This document shows, piece after piece, positions 16,920 to 27,927 of a DNA stretch of 64,000 bases. Position 1 is the first letter of the stretch. Every line of letters begins with the position of its first letter. Position numbers and translations under genes: made by a program. The DNA comes from Lentilactobacillus raoultii (GTDB lineage Bacteria; Bacillota; Bacilli; Lactobacillales; Lactobacillaceae): the NCBI RefSeq assembly GCF_900411375.1, contig NZ_LS422991.1:1-64000 (forward strand), given 5' to 3'. Under the pieces are notes generated by a model. That model made no database searches, was not told the origin of the DNA, and saw only the letters and a program-made list of their open reading frames with translations.

Positions 16920-18449
16920 CTAATGTCTGAAGTGTCTGACCCCCGTTGTTACCATTGCAATGCCATACTTATCCGCCATCGCAATCGAATCCTTATCACG
17001 AATACTACCGCCCGGTTGGATGATCGCTTTAATATCGTGTTGAGCAGCGTACTTAACACAATCATCCATTGGGAAGAAAGCATCCGAAGCCATGATGGCA
17101 TTTTCGTAGCCATCCTTTGGCATCGCCTTTTGAATGGCAATTTTAGCTGAATCAATTCGGTTGGGCTGCCCCATGCCGACACCCAACGTCTTGGTATCGG
17201 TCGTCACAACCACCGCGTTACTCTTAACAAACTTCACTACATGTTGTCCAAACTGCAATGCTTTTAACTGCTGCTCGGTTGGCTGAACTTTGGTTACGAC
17301 TTTAAAGTCCGGAATTTGATCGATTTGATGATCGGACTCTTGAATCAACATCCCCCCACTTACCGAAATTGTTTCAAAGCGGTCCGGTTGGTCCCGATGA
17401 CTCAGGTCAGCCTGCAATAGGCGAATATTTTTCTTCTTAGCCAAAATCTTGAATGCCTCATCACTAAAGGATGGTGCAATTACAATTTCCAAGAAGATCT
17501 TATGCATTTTTTCAGCCGTTTCAGCATCCACTTCACGGTTCACCGCGACAATCCCGCCAAAGATTGACATTGGATCGGATTCGTAAGCTTCATCCCAAGC
17601 TTGGCTAATAGTCTCCGCCGTACCGACACCACACGGATTCATATGTTTCATCGCAACTACACACGGCTCATCAAATTCACTGACCATATTCAGGGCTGCA
17701 TTGGCATCCTTAATATTGTTGAACGACAATTCCTTACCATGAAGTTGCTTAGTAATAATCGATAATTGAGACGGAATCGGGTTCCGGTAGAAGGCTGCCT
17801 TTTGGTGGCTGTTTTCACCATAGCGCAGGCTCTGCTGCTTCTCATAGGTCAACGTCAATTGATCCGGGAACTCCTCTTCCGTTAAGTAATTTGAAATAAT
17901 GGCATCGTAAGCGGCTGTGTGACGGAAAACTTTAGCTGCTAAATGTTTCCTAAAAGCGTTATCGTCACGATGAGCTTTTAAGGCATCAATGACCGGCTGG
18001 TAATCGGCTGGATCAACAATGGTTAGGACACCGGCAAAGTTTTTGGCGGCTGCTCGCAGCATTGACGGACCACCGATATCAATCTGTTCGATTGCTTGAG
18101 CTTCGGTGGTTTCCGGTTTTTCAATCGTTTGTTTAAACGGGTAAAGGTTAACGGCCACCAAATCGATGGGGGTAATGCCGGCTGATTTTAATTGGTTCAT
18201 ATGATCAGCGTTATCCCGTTTTGCCAGCAAGCCGGCATGAATCTTGGGATGCAGGGTCTTAACCCGGCCATCCAACATTTCTGGAAAACCGGTCACTTCT
18301 TCAACGCCGGTCACTTCAACGCCACCAGCCTCCAAGGCTTTTTTGGTGCCACCAGTTGAGACGATTTCAAAATCCAAGTCTTTTAATTGTTTGGCAAAGT
18401 CAACCAAATTAGTCTTATCGGAAACACTTAGCAGAGCTCTTCTAGCCAT
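16920..18449 (-). CDS. purH: Bifunctional AICAR transformylase/IMP cyclohydrolase
   Basis: Catalyses the last two steps to IMP. 509 residues. The N-terminal cyclohydrolase domain shows [13 protein letters not shown] and [10 protein letters not shown], the C-terminal transformylase domain the catalytic KHMNPCGVG motif and the DAFFPMDD and IQPGGSIRD segments. RBS GAGGAG overlaps the end of purN. Tenth gene of the operon. Confidence 0.97.
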   Translation of the reverse strand: MARRALLSVSDKTNLVDFAKQLKDLDFEIVSTGGTKKALEAGGVEVTGVEEVTGFPEMLDGRVKTLHPKIHAGLLAKRDNADHMNQLKSAGITPIDLVAVNLYPFKQTIEKPETTEAQAIEQIDIGGPSMLRAAAKNFAGVLTIVDPADYQPVIDALKAHRDDNAFRKHLAAKVFRHTAAYDAIISNYLTEEEFPDQLTLTYEKQQSLRYGENSHQKAAFYRNPIPSQLSIITKQLHGKELSFNNIKDANAALNMVSEFDEPCVVAMKHMNPCGVGTAETISQAWDEAYESDPMSIFGGIVAVNREVDAETAEKMHKIFLEIVIAPSFSDEAFKILAKKKNIRLLQADLSHRDQPDRFETISVSGGMLIQESDHQIDQIPDFKVVTKVQPTEQQLKALQFGQHVVKFVKSNAVVVTTDTKTLGVGMGQPNRIDSAKIAIQKAMPKDGYENAIMASDAFFPMDDCVKYAAQHDIKAIIQPGGSIRDKDSIAMADKYGIAMVTTGVRHFRH

Positions 18450-18451
18450 GA

Positions 18452-19039
18452 TTACATTTCTCCTCTTTCTAATAGTTGTTTGACAACTTCCGGATATAAC
18501 CGATGTTCAGTCGCGTGAATTCGCTGTTCAAGTTCGGTCAATTTATCATCTTTGTACACTGGAACTGCTCGTTGGGCAATAATCTTTCCCGAGTCAATCC
18601 CCGAATCAACCCAGTGAATCGTCACGCCGGTTTCATTAACACCAGCCTGATACGCATCTTCAATGCCGTGACGCCCAGGAAACTTCGGTAACAGGGCTGG
18701 ATGAATGTTCACAATTTTGCCTTCGTATTTTGCCAATAACGTTGGCCCAATAATCCGCATATAACCGGCCAATAAAATAAAATCAATCTTAGTAGCCGCC
18801 AGTTTTTCGGCAATCACCTTTTCAGCGGCCGCCTTATCCGGATAATCCTTAAAATTAATGACGAAAGTCGGCACACCTTCTTTTTTTGCTCGATTCAAGA
18901 CATTGGCTTGCCGATGATCACAGACCAACAATTTAACGTTAATTGGCAGATTTTCTTTTTTAAACGACTCGCATAGGGCGGTAAAATTGGTTCCCTCTCC
19001 TGAAGCGAAAATCGCAATGTTCTTAACGTTTGGTTTCAT
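18452..19039 (-). CDS. purN: Phosphoribosylglycinamide formyltransferase
   Basis: Transfers a formyl group from 10-formyltetrahydrofolate to glycinamide ribonucleotide, step 3. 195 residues; ASGEGTNF near the N-terminus binds the phosphate and the catalytic Asn-His-Asp set is seen in [12 protein letters not shown] and [13 protein letters not shown]. Its ATG overlaps the purM stop codon, showing translational coupling. The folate-independent PurT is not seen in the window. Confidence 0.96.
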   Translation of the reverse strand: MKPNVKNIAIFASGEGTNFTALCESFKKENLPINVKLLVCDHRQANVLNRAKKEGVPTFVINFKDYPDKAAAEKVIAEKLAATKIDFILLAGYMRIIGPTLLAKYEGKIVNIHPALLPKFPGRHGIEDAYQAGVNETGVTIHWVDSGIDSGKIIAQRAVPVYKDDKLTELEQRIHATEHRLYPEVVKQLLERGEM

Positions 19040-20052
19040 AACGAGTCCTCTCGAATCACAACTTTTTTCGAACCAGGAACTAATCGGCCCGCTTGATAAA
19101 CCGTCTCACCGGCCTTTTTTAATTCAGCAGTTACTTGGTCAACATCGGTTGGGTGAACCGCCAAGACCATGCCCAATCCTAAATTGAAAGTGTGCTTCAA
19201 ATCATCAAATGACAGATTACCGATTTCTTGTAAGTCCTTCATAATTGCCGGGACCGGCCACTTCGTCGAGTCGAATTCAGCGGATAAATGATCGGGCAAA
19301 ATCCGCCCCACGTTTTCAATCAACCCACCACCGGTAATGTGGGCAATGGATTGGATCAGCCCCTGCTCAATCAATGGTAAGACCGATTTAACGTAAATCC
19401 GAGTTGGCCGTAACAATTCGTGTTTAAGATCACCTTCACAGCCGGAGAGTTGATCATCCAATGAATAGTGGTGTTGCTTAAACAAAATGTCTCGAACCAA
19501 GCTGAAACCGTTGGAATGCAGGCCATTTGAAGCTAAGCCCAACAGGACATCGCCCGTTCGCAAGTTTTTGGCAGCTAACAGCCGATCCTGATCGGCAATG
19601 CCGACGGTGAATCCCGCCAAATCATAGTGACCATGTTGATACATATCCGGCATTTCCGCCGTTTCGCCACCGATTAATTTGACACCCGCCTGAGTGGTTC
19701 CAGTAACGACCCCGGTTAAAATAGCTTTGGCTTGCGTTTGATCCAAATGGCCAATTCCCAGATAATCCAAGAAGAAGAGCGGCTTAGCCCCCTGAGCCAA
19801 CACATCGTTCACACACATCGCCACTAAATCAATCCCAATGGTTTCGTGAAGGCCGGCGTTAATCGCAACTAATAATTTAGTTCCCACACCATCGGTTCCC
19901 GAAACCAGCACCGGCTTTTGATAGTGACCAAGGGTTAACGGAAATAGGCCGCCAAAGCTTCCCAGCGCGTCATTGTGAGACAGTTGTTTAATTTCATCAA
20001 CCAATTTGTACCCGGCGTTAATGTCAACGCCGGCTTTTTTGTAGGCATCCAT
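19036..20052 (-). CDS. purM: Phosphoribosylformylglycinamidine cyclo-ligase
   Basis: ATP-dependent ring closure to aminoimidazole ribonucleotide, step 5. 338 residues, family standard. Motifs include the N-terminal YKKAGVDI, the glycine-rich LVSGTDGVGTKL and the GGETAEMPDMY segment. RBS GAGAGGG. Located 13 nt after purF and overlapping purN by 4 bp. Confidence 0.97.
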   Translation of the reverse strand: MDAYKKAGVDINAGYKLVDEIKQLSHNDALGSFGGLFPLTLGHYQKPVLVSGTDGVGTKLLVAINAGLHETIGIDLVAMCVNDVLAQGAKPLFFLDYLGIGHLDQTQAKAILTGVVTGTTQAGVKLIGGETAEMPDMYQHGHYDLAGFTVGIADQDRLLAAKNLRTGDVLLGLASNGLHSNGFSLVRDILFKQHHYSLDDQLSGCEGDLKHELLRPTRIYVKSVLPLIEQGLIQSIAHITGGGLIENVGRILPDHLSAEFDSTKWPVPAIMKDLQEIGNLSFDDLKHTFNLGLGMVLAVHPTDVDQVTAELKKAGETVYQAGRLVPGSKKVVIREDSL

Positions 20053-20065
20053 TTTAATTTCCCTC

Positions 20066-21511
20066 TCATCTCATTTTGGCAGCGTGTAACTGTGCCTGAT
20101 CACGATCATATTCTTTTTGATAATCGTACAATGGGGTTGGATATTTGCCATCAAAGTAAGCCACGCAAAGGCCTTGATTAGGTGCGATGGTTTTCAAATT
20201 GACAGCTTTAATCAAGCTTTCAACACTCAGAAAGCCCAACGAGTCAGCATCAAAGATTTGCCGCATTTCTTCAATGCTGTGGTTGGCCGCAATTAGTTCG
20301 CTAACGTGTTGAATATCAATGCCGTAAAAGCACGGGTAACGAAGCGGCGGCGAGGCAATCCGTAAATGAACTGAAGCCGCGCCGGCATCCTTAAGTAATT
20401 TAACAATCCGGCGGCTGGTCGTTCCCCGGACAATTGAATCATCCACCAAAACGACTCGTTTTCCTTTAACAACGCCCTTAACTGCCGACAATTTCATATT
20501 CACGCCCTGTTCACGCAACTCTTGGGTCGGCTCAATAAAGGTTCTGGCAGAATACTGGTTCTTAACCAGCCCCATTTCATAAGGTAAGCCGGCCGCTTCG
20601 GCATAGCCCATCGCCGCTGAAAGTGATGAGTTTGGTACGCCGGTGACAATGTCAGCGTCAGCGGGTTGTTCCTTGGCCAATAATTCGCCCATCCGCTTTC
20701 GAGCCGAGTGAACGTTAACCCCGTAAATATCAGAATCCGGTCGGGCAAAGTAAATAAATTCCATGGAACAAATCGATAGTTGCGTCTCAGTGGTATATTG
20801 ATCAATCGTAATCCCGCTATCGTCAATTTTAATTAACTGGCCAGGTTGAACGTCGAATTTGAACTCGGCTCCTACCGCGTCCAACGCACAGGTTTCACTG
20901 CAAACAATATATGCACCATTCGGCAGTTGCCCCACTACCAGTGGTCGAAAACCGTTTGGATCAAGTGCGGCATACAACCGATCTTTGGTCATTACCAGGT
21001 AGGCAAAGCCCCCTTTGATAATGTTGAGGGCTTCCTTTACTTGATCATCCAAGTCAGGTGCTTGGCTCAGTCGGATTAAATGCATTAAGTTTTCGGTATC
21101 CGAACTGGAATGATAAATGGCGCCCCGATCTTCCAGCTGCTTTCGAATTGAAATCGCATTGGTCAGGTTGCCGTTGTGAGCTAAAGCAAACTGGGTATCA
21201 CTAAAGTTAAACGGTAAGGGCTGGATATTTTCCAATAAATTACTGCCGGCAGTTGAATAACGGACGTGGCCAATGGCGGCCTGACCATCAAGATCAGCCA
21301 CTGCATTGGGTGAATCAAACACATCCGTCAACAAGCCAAAGCCCCGCTTGGTCCGTAATTCACCGTCATGATTAACCGTAATTCCGGCGCCTTCCTGTCC
21401 ACGGTGTTGAAGGGCAAATAACCCGATATAGGTTAACCGGGCGGCATCCGGGGTTCCCCAAACGCCGAAGATGCCACATTCTTCATTTAAACTTTTTACT
21501 TCAGACTGCAT
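20066..21511 (-). CDS. purF: Amidophosphoribosyltransferase
   Basis: Committed first step of purine synthesis, PRPP plus glutamine to phosphoribosylamine. 481 residues when started at ATG 21511, which has AAGGGAG 7 nt upstream. A short propeptide precedes the nucleophile cysteine in ECGIFGVWG, exposed after processing in B. subtilis-type enzymes. The PRPP-binding site [14 protein letters not shown] is intact. Iron-sulfur cysteines of the B. subtilis type cannot be confirmed by eye. Overlaps purL by 16 bp. Confidence 0.96.
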   Translation of the reverse strand: MQSEVKSLNEECGIFGVWGTPDAARLTYIGLFALQHRGQEGAGITVNHDGELRTKRGFGLLTDVFDSPNAVADLDGQAAIGHVRYSTAGSNLLENIQPLPFNFSDTQFALAHNGNLTNAISIRKQLEDRGAIYHSSSDTENLMHLIRLSQAPDLDDQVKEALNIIKGGFAYLVMTKDRLYAALDPNGFRPLVVGQLPNGAYIVCSETCALDAVGAEFKFDVQPGQLIKIDDSGITIDQYTTETQLSICSMEFIYFARPDSDIYGVNVHSARKRMGELLAKEQPADADIVTGVPNSSLSAAMGYAEAAGLPYEMGLVKNQYSARTFIEPTQELREQGVNMKLSAVKGVVKGKRVVLVDDSIVRGTTSRRIVKLLKDAGAASVHLRIASPPLRYPCFYGIDIQHVSELIAANHSIEEMRQIFDADSLGFLSVESLIKAVNLKTIAPNQGLCVAYFDGKYPTPLYDYQKEYDRDQAQLHAAKMR

Positions 21512-23730
21512 GGCAGTGCTCCCTTCCAAAGCTTAAGCCCTTCCTCAACGTCTAAATCAAAGTTACCGTCAGCCGCTGAAACAATTAGGTGATGATCATC
21601 CGTCACTTTTCCCAGATAATTGGCATTTTGATCCATTAATTTTTCAAAGGCTGCCTGATTTTCAGGTGCAATTGACAGAACAAATCGTGATTGATTTTCC
21701 GAGAAGAATCGGGCAACGCTCAGGTCACTGGCTAATTGAACTCCCAGCTGATGGCCAAAAGTACTTTCAGCAATTGCCGTGATCAGCCCACCTTCAGAAA
21801 TATCATGGGCACTGGCAACCAGGTTGTTTTGAATGGCAGCCGTCACCAAGTGTTGAATCTGCGCTTCATAATCCAAATCGAAGTCAAACAACTGACCGGA
21901 AATTTGACCAGTTTGCATTTTTTGAATCTGTGAGCCGTTAAAGCCATCGGTCGTTTCGCCAATCACGTAAACCAAATCGCCAGCTTGTTTGAAGTCTTGC
22001 GTTGTCACGTGGTTCAAACCCTTGATCAAGCCAACCATGCCAACCATCGGCGTTGGATAAATTGGCACGTTGTCATATTCATTATTTAGTGAAACGTTTC
22101 CTGAAATCACCGGTGTCTTAAACTTTTCGCAGGCCTCACTCATCCCCATTACTGCCTGATCCAATTCATAGAACTGATCGGGCTTTTCAGGATTACCAAA
22201 GTTTAAGCAGTCGGTTATGCCAAGTGGTACAGCGCCCGACGCCACAATATTGCGGGCTGCTTCAGCCACCGCCATCTGGCCCCCAATTTTCGGGTTCAAG
22301 TAGAGGTAGCGACCGTTGACATCCGTGGTGATCGCCAATGCCTTGTCATAATGACGAACTCTGATAACCGCAGCATCCGATCCCGGTGCAACCACCGTAT
22401 TGGTTTGAACCTGGGTATCATAGGTCCGGTAAATGCTTTCTTTTGACGCAATTGTCAGCTGCGATAACATCTGTTTTAAAGTCGTGGTTGGATTTTTAAT
22501 TTCAGGTTGAAACTGGCTGGGTTCAGCCGTTTTCAAGTGTTCGGGCATCGCTGATTCACGATGATAAACCGGCGCCTGACTTGCCAACGAGTCAACCGGC
22601 ACATCTGCCACCAATTGACCGTGTTGCTTTAATTGATAACGATCGCCTTCAGTCACGTGACCAATTACGACAGCCGCCACCCCGTGATCCGCGAACACTT
22701 TAAGAACTTCACCTTCGTGACCGGCTTTGACACACAGCAGCATTCTTTCCTGAGATTCTGACAACATCAATTCAAACGGTGTCATATTGGCTTCCCGTTG
22801 CGGTACCAGATCCAAGTCCAGCACCATCCCGTTACCACCAGCTTTGGAGCCCATTTCAGCAGATGATGAAACCAACCCGGCAGCGCCCATGTCTTGAATA
22901 CCGACCAATGCGTCCGCATGGTGATTAATGACGTCCAAGCAAGCTTCCATCACCAGTTTTTCGGTAAACGGATCGCCGACTTGAACGGCTGAGCGCTGAC
23001 TTTCATGTTCAGAATCAAACTGGGACGAGGCAAACGAAGCGCCGTTGATTCCGTCACGCCCAGTTTTGGCACCGACGTAAACGATACTGTTGCCAACACC
23101 GGCGGCTGCGCCAACCTCAATTTTATCGAGATCCATTAAGCCAACGCACATTACGTTGACTAACGGATTATGCGCATAGGCTTCATCAAACGTGGTGTCA
23201 CCACCAACGGTTGGCACGCCAATGCAGTTGCCATAAGAACTAATCCCCGCCACAATCTGAGAAATAAAGTAACGCTCCTCATTGGTTTTAGGCTCGCTAA
23301 ATCGCAAGCTGTCCAAGCAGGCAATTGGTCGAGCACCCATTGAGAAAATATCCCGGAGAATGCCACCAACACCGGTCGTTGCTCCTTGAAAAGGTTCAAC
23401 TGCAGAAGGATGGTTATGACTTTCAGCTTTGAACACGACACCCTGATTATCACCAATATCAATAATGCCGGCACCTTCGCCAGGACCTTTGACGACGTGT
23501 TCACCTTTGGTATAAAACTTTTTCAAAACCGGTTTAGAGTTTTTATAGGAACAGTGTTCACTCCACATCCCGGAAAAGAGGCCAACTTCGGTATAGTTTG
23601 GCAAACGATGCAGGACCTCATCCTTAATTAAGTGATACTCATGATCCGAAAGCCCCATTGACTGGTAAAGCTTTTGATCTCTGATTTGTGCCGGCGTTGC
23701 TTCAACCGGTTGACTGATAACTTTATCCAT
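21496..23730 (-). CDS. purL: Phosphoribosylformylglycinamidine synthase subunit PurL
   Basis: Large ATP-dependent subunit that works with PurQ (glutaminase) and PurS. 744 residues, the small form of PurL used by Gram-positives in place of the 1300-residue proteobacterial enzyme. Motifs [32 protein letters not shown] and GGHD-like AHDISEGGL are visible. Overlaps purQ by 8 bp and purF by 16 bp. Confidence 0.97.
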   Translation of the reverse strand: MDKVISQPVEATPAQIRDQKLYQSMGLSDHEYHLIKDEVLHRLPNYTEVGLFSGMWSEHCSYKNSKPVLKKFYTKGEHVVKGPGEGAGIIDIGDNQGVVFKAESHNHPSAVEPFQGATTGVGGILRDIFSMGARPIACLDSLRFSEPKTNEERYFISQIVAGISSYGNCIGVPTVGGDTTFDEAYAHNPLVNVMCVGLMDLDKIEVGAAAGVGNSIVYVGAKTGRDGINGASFASSQFDSEHESQRSAVQVGDPFTEKLVMEACLDVINHHADALVGIQDMGAAGLVSSSAEMGSKAGGNGMVLDLDLVPQREANMTPFELMLSESQERMLLCVKAGHEGEVLKVFADHGVAAVVIGHVTEGDRYQLKQHGQLVADVPVDSLASQAPVYHRESAMPEHLKTAEPSQFQPEIKNPTTTLKQMLSQLTIASKESIYRTYDTQVQTNTVVAPGSDAAVIRVRHYDKALAITTDVNGRYLYLNPKIGGQMAVAEAARNIVASGAVPLGITDCLNFGNPEKPDQFYELDQAVMGMSEACEKFKTPVISGNVSLNNEYDNVPIYPTPMVGMVGLIKGLNHVTTQDFKQAGDLVYVIGETTDGFNGSQIQKMQTGQISGQLFDFDLDYEAQIQHLVTAAIQNNLVASAHDISEGGLITAIAESTFGHQLGVQLASDLSVARFFSENQSRFVLSIAPENQAAFEKLMDQNANYLGKVTDDHHLIVSAADGNFDLDVEEGLKLWKGALPCSLK

Positions 23731-24409
23731 GAGCGACTACTCCTCGACTTTTGACATGGTTTACAATTGATTGAAAAATTCCAACTCCGTCATCGGATCC
23801 CAAAATGGCTTCAACGGCCCGTTCAGGATGGGGCATCATTCCCAGCACGTTACCGGCTCGATTGGTAATCCCGGCAATGTCGGCAACACTGCCATTTGGA
23901 TTCTGCCGATATTTAAAAATAATCTGATCATTGGCAATTAATTGAGCCAAGGTTTCCTGATCACAGTAGTAATTCCCATCCCCATGCGCAATGGGTAAAT
24001 TAATGATTTGGGCTAATTTAAACTCAGAAGAAAACATTGAGTCAGCATTGTTAACCACTAGCGGTTCAGTCTGACAAATAAACTTCGCTGAAACATTCTT
24101 CTGCAGGCTTCCGGGTAATAAGCCGGCTTCTGTCAAAATCTGGAACCCGTTGCAAATCCCCAAAACCGGCTTGCCACTTTTGGCAAATTCCCGCAAAGCC
24201 GGAATAATTGGTGAAAAGCGGGCGATTGCGCCGCTACGTAAATAGTCACCGTAGGAAAAGCCGCCGGGAATTAAAGCAGCGTCAAATCCAGCCAGTGAGG
24301 TTTCCTTATAAGAAACCAGTTCAACTTCTTCCTTCATAATGTCGGCAATTGCGTCATACAGATCCATTTCACAGTTGGAGCCGGGAAATGCCAAAACTGC
24401 AAATTTCAT
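23723..24409 (-). CDS. purQ: Phosphoribosylformylglycinamidine synthase glutaminase PurQ
   Basis: Class I glutamine amidotransferase supplying ammonia to PurL. 228 residues. Nucleophile cysteine in [11 protein letters not shown], catalytic His-Glu in [10 protein letters not shown]; the oxyanion segment is [14 protein letters not shown]. Overlaps purS by 4 bp and purL by 8 bp, fitting equal production of the three-part complex. Confidence 0.97.
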   Translation of the reverse strand: MKFAVLAFPGSNCEMDLYDAIADIMKEEVELVSYKETSLAGFDAALIPGGFSYGDYLRSGAIARFSPIIPALREFAKSGKPVLGICNGFQILTEAGLLPGSLQKNVSAKFICQTEPLVVNNADSMFSSEFKLAQIINLPIAHGDGNYYCDQETLAQLIANDQIIFKYRQNPNGSVADIAGITNRAGNVLGMMPHPERAVEAILGSDDGVGIFQSIVNHVKSRGVVAHG

Positions 24410-24669
24410 TGAGCGGCCTCCGTTTCAACAATTTCATAACGGTAGTTTTCCATGTTGTAATTGGCTAATAGCTTGTCACAAATTTCGTTAATCTCTTTAT
24501 CTAACTCATCATGGGAAAGGCCATCCGCCACTTTAATTTCAAAGTATTTGCCTAGCTTGAGATCGTTAATATTGTCATATCCCAATCGGCCAAGTGCATT
24601 TTGGATGGCCTGAGCTTCAGGATTAAGAATTGATTTTTTATAGTTGACGTACACTTTTACCAATGCCAT
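24406..24669 (-). CDS. purS: Phosphoribosylformylglycinamidine synthase subunit PurS
   Basis: 87-residue protein required to bridge PurL and PurQ in the Gram-positive-type FGAM synthase. The family pattern [19 protein letters not shown] and [17 protein letters not shown] is clear. Shares one base with the end of purC and overlaps purQ by 4 bp. Confidence 0.95.
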   Translation of the reverse strand: MALVKVYVNYKKSILNPEAQAIQNALGRLGYDNINDLKLGKYFEIKVADGLSHDELDKEINEICDKLLANYNMENYRYEIVETEAAQ

Positions 24670-25409
24670 TATTGAACATCCTCCACTTTTTCCAAACGAC
24701 CGAGCAACTCCTTGTAGACTGGCACCAAGGCACCCAGGCCCTTTCTAAAGACGTCTTTGTCAAGAGACTTTTGGGTGTCGCGGTCAATCAACCGGCAACT
24801 GTCTGGTGAAATCTCGTCGGCTAAAATCAACCGACCATCATTGGTGGTGCCAAATTCAAGCTTGAAATCAACCAAATCAACGTTCATTTCAGCAAAGATT
24901 TCCTTTAAGCGGTCATTGACTTTTAACGCAATTTCTCGAATTCGCTTCATTTGGGCTTCAGTCGCCACGTTCAAGGCCTCGGCATCAAAATCATTAATGA
25001 AGGGATCGTCAAGTTCGTCACTCTTATAAAAGAATTCGGTGACCGGCTTTTCAAATTTCATTAAATGTTTGACGCCATAGCGTTTTTCAAAGCTGCCAGA
25101 AGCAAAGTTACGAACGACGGTTTCCAACGGGATGATCTTAACCCGCTTTACCAATTGATTATTTGCATCCAACTGCTTGATAAAGTGGTTTTCAATCCCG
25201 TGCTTGGCTAAATCCGTGAAAATCAACGACGAGATTTCACAGTTGGTTTGACCCTTACCCTGCATTTGAACCTTTTTCTTACCATTAAAAGCCGTGACCT
25301 GATCCATATAGTGGACCCACATAATTTCCGGGTCGTTGGTGGCGAACATTTCCTTTGCTTTGCCTTTGTAAACTAAAGCTTTCTTTTCGATATCTGCAAT
25401 TTCAGTCAT
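24669..25409 (-). CDS. purC: SAICAR synthetase
   Basis: Phosphoribosylaminoimidazole-succinocarboxamide synthase, step 8. 246 residues, normal. Motifs LVYKGKAKEMF at the N-terminus, the KFEKPVTEFFYKSDELDDP segment and DFKLEFG with LADEISPDSCRL. One base separates it from purK and it abuts purS, so the whole block is tightly packed. Confidence 0.97.
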   Translation of the reverse strand: MTEIADIEKKALVYKGKAKEMFATNDPEIMWVHYMDQVTAFNGKKKVQMQGKGQTNCEISSLIFTDLAKHGIENHFIKQLDANNQLVKRVKIIPLETVVRNFASGSFEKRYGVKHLMKFEKPVTEFFYKSDELDDPFINDFDAEALNVATEAQMKRIREIALKVNDRLKEIFAEMNVDLVDFKLEFGTTNDGRLILADEISPDSCRLIDRDTQKSLDKDVFRKGLGALVPVYKELLGRLEKVEDVQ

Positions 25410-25410
25410 T

Positions 25411-26544
25411 TTAATTTTCTCCCTTTAGCATGTCTGTTGATTTTAGTAGTTGATCAATGTCATCACCCAGCACGGTGACGTGACCCATTTTACGTTGGGG
25501 TCGAATTTCTGCTTTGCCATAATCGTGAAAGTGCCATTCCGGATGTTCTTTCAGTAAATTTCTGGCAAGCGTTAAATCGGTACCCAACAGGTTTCGCATG
25601 ACTGCCGGCTTTTCCTGAGTAATTGGTGGAATCGGTAAGCCACAGATGCTTCGAATATGCGCTTCAAACTGGGAAATGTTGCAGGCTTCAATTGTGTAGT
25701 GACCGGAGTTATGTGGCCGCGGTGCCAGTTCGTTAACCATCAAATCAGTCTCATCAATGACAAAGAGTTCGATGCCCAGCACCCCGTACAAATCAAGCTG
25801 TTTAGCAATTATCTCCGCGTAATCGTGGGCCTTTTGATGAATGGTTTTAGAAAACTGCCCTGGGGCAATGGTTGTGTGTAAAATATGATTTTTGTGACGA
25901 TTTTCAACCAGCGGGAAGGTAATCACTTTTCCATTGAGATCCCGGGTGACCATCACCGAGGCTTCAGCGATAAATTTCTGACGCGCCTCAAGAATACATT
26001 GCGTCTTGGTGTAAAGGGCGGCTGCTTTGTCAACATCTTCCGGGCCATTGATGTCTAACTGACCATGACCATCATAGCCGCCAGAGACCGTTTTGAGGAT
26101 CGCCGGATACCCAACTTTGGCAACGGCAGCCCGCATTGAGGCTTCATCTGAAACTGCCGCAAAGTTGGTGACCGGAATCCCGGCATCTTTGAGAAAATTC
26201 TTCTCGTTTAACCGTTCGCCGGTGATATGCAACAGGTTGACACCCTGGGGCAATTCAGTCACCTGCTTAGCTTTTAACAATGCCTGTTCATCAACGTTTT
26301 CAAATTCATAAGTTAAAACATCGCTTTTATCAGCCAACTTCATTAGTGAGGTGACATCGTCATAATCAGCGACAATTTGAAAATCAGCGACCTGACCGGC
26401 CGGTGCGTTGGGAGTTGGGTCAAGAATGCCGACCCGATAGCCCATTGATTTGGCAATCAGCGCCATCATTTGGCCTAATTGACCGCCACCAACAATCCCA
26501 ATCGTTGCCGGCGGTAAAATAGTTTTAATCAAATTGCTGCTCAC
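25411..26544 (-). CDS. purK: N5-carboxyaminoimidazole ribonucleotide synthase
   Basis: ATP-grasp enzyme that carboxylates AIR to N5-CAIR, the substrate of PurE. GTG at 26544 is preferred as start (GGAGG 9 nt upstream, 377 residues); an ATG at 26571 is in frame but has no ribosome site. Motifs [24 protein letters not shown] and the ATP-grasp end [13 protein letters not shown]. Overlaps the end of purE by 20 bp. Confidence 0.96.
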   Translation of the reverse strand: MSSNLIKTILPPATIGIVGGGQLGQMMALIAKSMGYRVGILDPTPNAPAGQVADFQIVADYDDVTSLMKLADKSDVLTYEFENVDEQALLKAKQVTELPQGVNLLHITGERLNEKNFLKDAGIPVTNFAAVSDEASMRAAVAKVGYPAILKTVSGGYDGHGQLDINGPEDVDKAAALYTKTQCILEARQKFIAEASVMVTRDLNGKVITFPLVENRHKNHILHTTIAPGQFSKTIHQKAHDYAEIIAKQLDLYGVLGIELFVIDETDLMVNELAPRPHNSGHYTIEACNISQFEAHIRSICGLPIPPITQEKPAVMRNLLGTDLTLARNLLKEHPEWHFHDYGKAEIRPQRKMGHVTVLGDDIDQLLKSTDMLKGEN

Positions 26545-27013
26545 TGTTTTTAGCCTCCACTCGTTGTTCATGTTTCAAATCTAAAAGTTTTTGGTGAATG
26601 GTCTTGTCATTAATTCCCAAAATTTGGGCTGCCAGCAGCGCCGCATTCTTGGCACCTGATTCACCGATGCTGACGGTTGCAACTGGCGCCCCAAACGGCA
26701 TTTGAACAATTGAAAGTAATGAATCAACGCCGTTTAATGTTCGGGTTTTGATTGGAACACCAATTACCGGCAATGTCGTATTGGCAGCGATCATTCCTGG
26801 CAAATGAGCTGCACCACCAGCACCCGCAATGATCGCTTTTAAGCCTTTATTTCGGGCTGATTTACCAAATGCTTGGAGCTCATCCGGCATTCGATGGGCC
26901 GAAATCACGTGCTTTTCGTAGCCAATTCCCAATTTATCCAATTGCTGACATGCCAACTTCATTGTTGGCCAATCCGAAATCGATCCCATTGCCACGCCAA
27001 CGACACTTGCCAT
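26525..27013 (-). CDS. purE: N5-CAIR mutase
   Basis: Rearranges N5-CAIR to CAIR. 162 residues from ATG 27013, which has AAAGGTGA 9 nt upstream; an upstream GTG at 27022 abuts that site. Class I signature [15 protein letters not shown] and catalytic [11 protein letters not shown] with [11 protein letters not shown]. First gene of the eleven-gene operon purEKCSQLFMNHD; purA and purB are not in the window. Confidence 0.97.
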   Translation of the reverse strand: MASVVGVAMGSISDWPTMKLACQQLDKLGIGYEKHVISAHRMPDELQAFGKSARNKGLKAIIAGAGGAAHLPGMIAANTTLPVIGVPIKTRTLNGVDSLLSIVQMPFGAPVATVSIGESGAKNAALLAAQILGINDKTIHQKLLDLKHEQRVEAKNSEQQFD

Positions 27014-27049
27014 CTTAACCACTCACCTTTTAAATTATTTTGTGTCTAA

Positions 27050-27078
27050 ATAATACTTAACATTGATATGGAAGTCAA
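27050..27078 (-). promoter_or_regulatory. Promoter of the pur operon
   Basis: Minus-strand -35 TTGACT (27073-27078), 17-nt spacer, -10 TATTAT (27050-27055); transcript start about 27043, giving a 30-nt leader before purE. No purine riboswitch is present in so short a leader, so control should rest on the PurBoxes upstream. Confidence 0.85.
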
Positions 27079-27083
27079 TACCC

Positions 27084-27147
27084 AAAGTTCGTGTTTTGCT
27101 GTAAATTCTCAATATTTATTTTATATTGTGGGCGATTGTTCGGATTT
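27084..27147 (-). promoter_or_regulatory. Two PurBoxes next to the pur promoter
   Basis: On the minus strand AAATCCGAACAAT (27135-27147) matches the lactococcal/bacillar PurBox AWWWCCGAACWWT at all 13 positions, and AAACACGAACTTT (within 27084-27097) at 11. They are direct, about 51 nt apart, centred near -98 and -47. PRPP-responsive PurR is the expected ligand; in lactococci PurR activates. Confidence 0.75.
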
Positions 27148-27216
27148 GGCTAGTCAAACTAAGCTGGCACGATATTCAATTTATCTAAATAATAACCGAG
27201 TCGGCATATTTAGTTG

Positions 27217-27261
27217 AAAAACGAACTCACTTTGTAACTTTAATTTAATTGTTCGGATTTT
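27217..27261. promoter_or_regulatory. Distal inverted pair of PurBoxes
   Basis: A second perfect box AAATCCGAACAAT lies on the minus strand (within 27247-27261), facing a weaker plus-strand box AAAAACGAACTCA (27217-27229). The CGAAC cores are 24 nt apart and convergent, as in B. subtilis tandem PurR operators. This pair is about 190 bp upstream of the pur promoter; the 27014-27396 gap contains nothing else but terminators. Confidence 0.6.
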
Positions 27262-27281
27262 ACTGAATTAGCAATCATACT

Positions 27282-27319
27282 AAAAAAGGCCATCGTCAGA
27301 TTGAACTCTGATGATGACC
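27282..27319 (-). terminator. Terminator of the merR-type gene
   Basis: A 12-bp stem with one mismatch (27308-27319 with 27288-27299) followed on the minus strand by six T (27282-27287). A second, weaker CCTC/GAGG hairpin with a T run lies at about 27340-27375, closer to the stop codon. Confidence 0.7.
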
Positions 27320-27395
27320 CATTCAGATTACTTTAAAAGAAAAAAGGCTTGTCCTCCAGTTAACTAGAGGTTGTACACTATTAGTGTTGGTTTGG

Positions 27396-27842
27396 TTAAT
27401 GATTCTTAATGCTGTATCCTGGTAAAACCGTAATCGGATAACCAGGAATATCGCAATTGCCGTCAACACCGGCCTCAGTGCCTACTTCAACACATTTTGT
27501 GAAAAAATCGACCTTGTAATTAATCCGGTCAAGGTGGCTTTGCAGCTGGGCGATTTGCGACACAACCTTTTCCTGCTGTTTTTTAAACAATGCCAGTCTC
27601 ATTGCCAACGTGTCATCGCCCGCCATCGTCATCGAAACAAACTGTTTGATTTCATTAATTGTCATCCCGGTTTGTTTCAAACAAGTGATCAAATTAATGA
27701 ACTCCAGATCGTGGTTGGTGAATTGACGTCTACCGGAAGCGTTTCTGGAAACCGAAGGCGTTAAGCCCTCATTATCGTAATAACGAAGGGTGTAGATACT
27801 CAGGCCGGTCTTTTTAGCGGCTTCTCCAATGGAATATGGCAT
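27396..27842 (-). CDS. MerR-family transcriptional regulator
   Basis: 148 residues. The N-terminal winged helix-turn-helix is typical (YSIGEAAKKTGLSIYTLRYYDNEGL), followed by the coiled-coil dimer helix (residues about 75-112). A short C-terminal part has two cysteines (KCVEVG and GNCDIPG). The sequence fits the small-molecule/aldehyde branch (NmlR/AdhR-like) rather than metal sensors, as it lacks a metal loop. RBS AAAGGAG. Divergent from an aldo/keto reductase across 85 bp that holds a palindrome, so it probably controls that gene and itself. Confidence 0.88.
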   Translation of the reverse strand: MPYSIGEAAKKTGLSIYTLRYYDNEGLTPSVSRNASGRRQFTNHDLEFINLITCLKQTGMTINEIKQFVSMTMAGDDTLAMRLALFKKQQEKVVSQIAQLQSHLDRINYKVDFFTKCVEVGTEAGVDGNCDIPGYPITVLPGYSIKNH

Positions 27843-27878
27843 TTTAAATCTCCTTTAATCAAACTATTGTATTCTAGA

Positions 27879-27891
27879 AATAACAGTTATT
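27879..27891. promoter_or_regulatory. Palindrome between merR and the aldo/keto reductase
   Basis: AATAACAGTTATT is a perfect 6-1-6 inverted repeat in the divergent spacer. A -10-like TATACT (27897-27902) follows on the plus strand; the -35 is poor, as is usual for long-spacer MerR-activated promoters. Candidate MerR operator. Confidence 0.5.
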
Positions 27892-27927
27892 GTGATTATA
27901 CTCTTAGACATAGAAAGGACCAAACAG

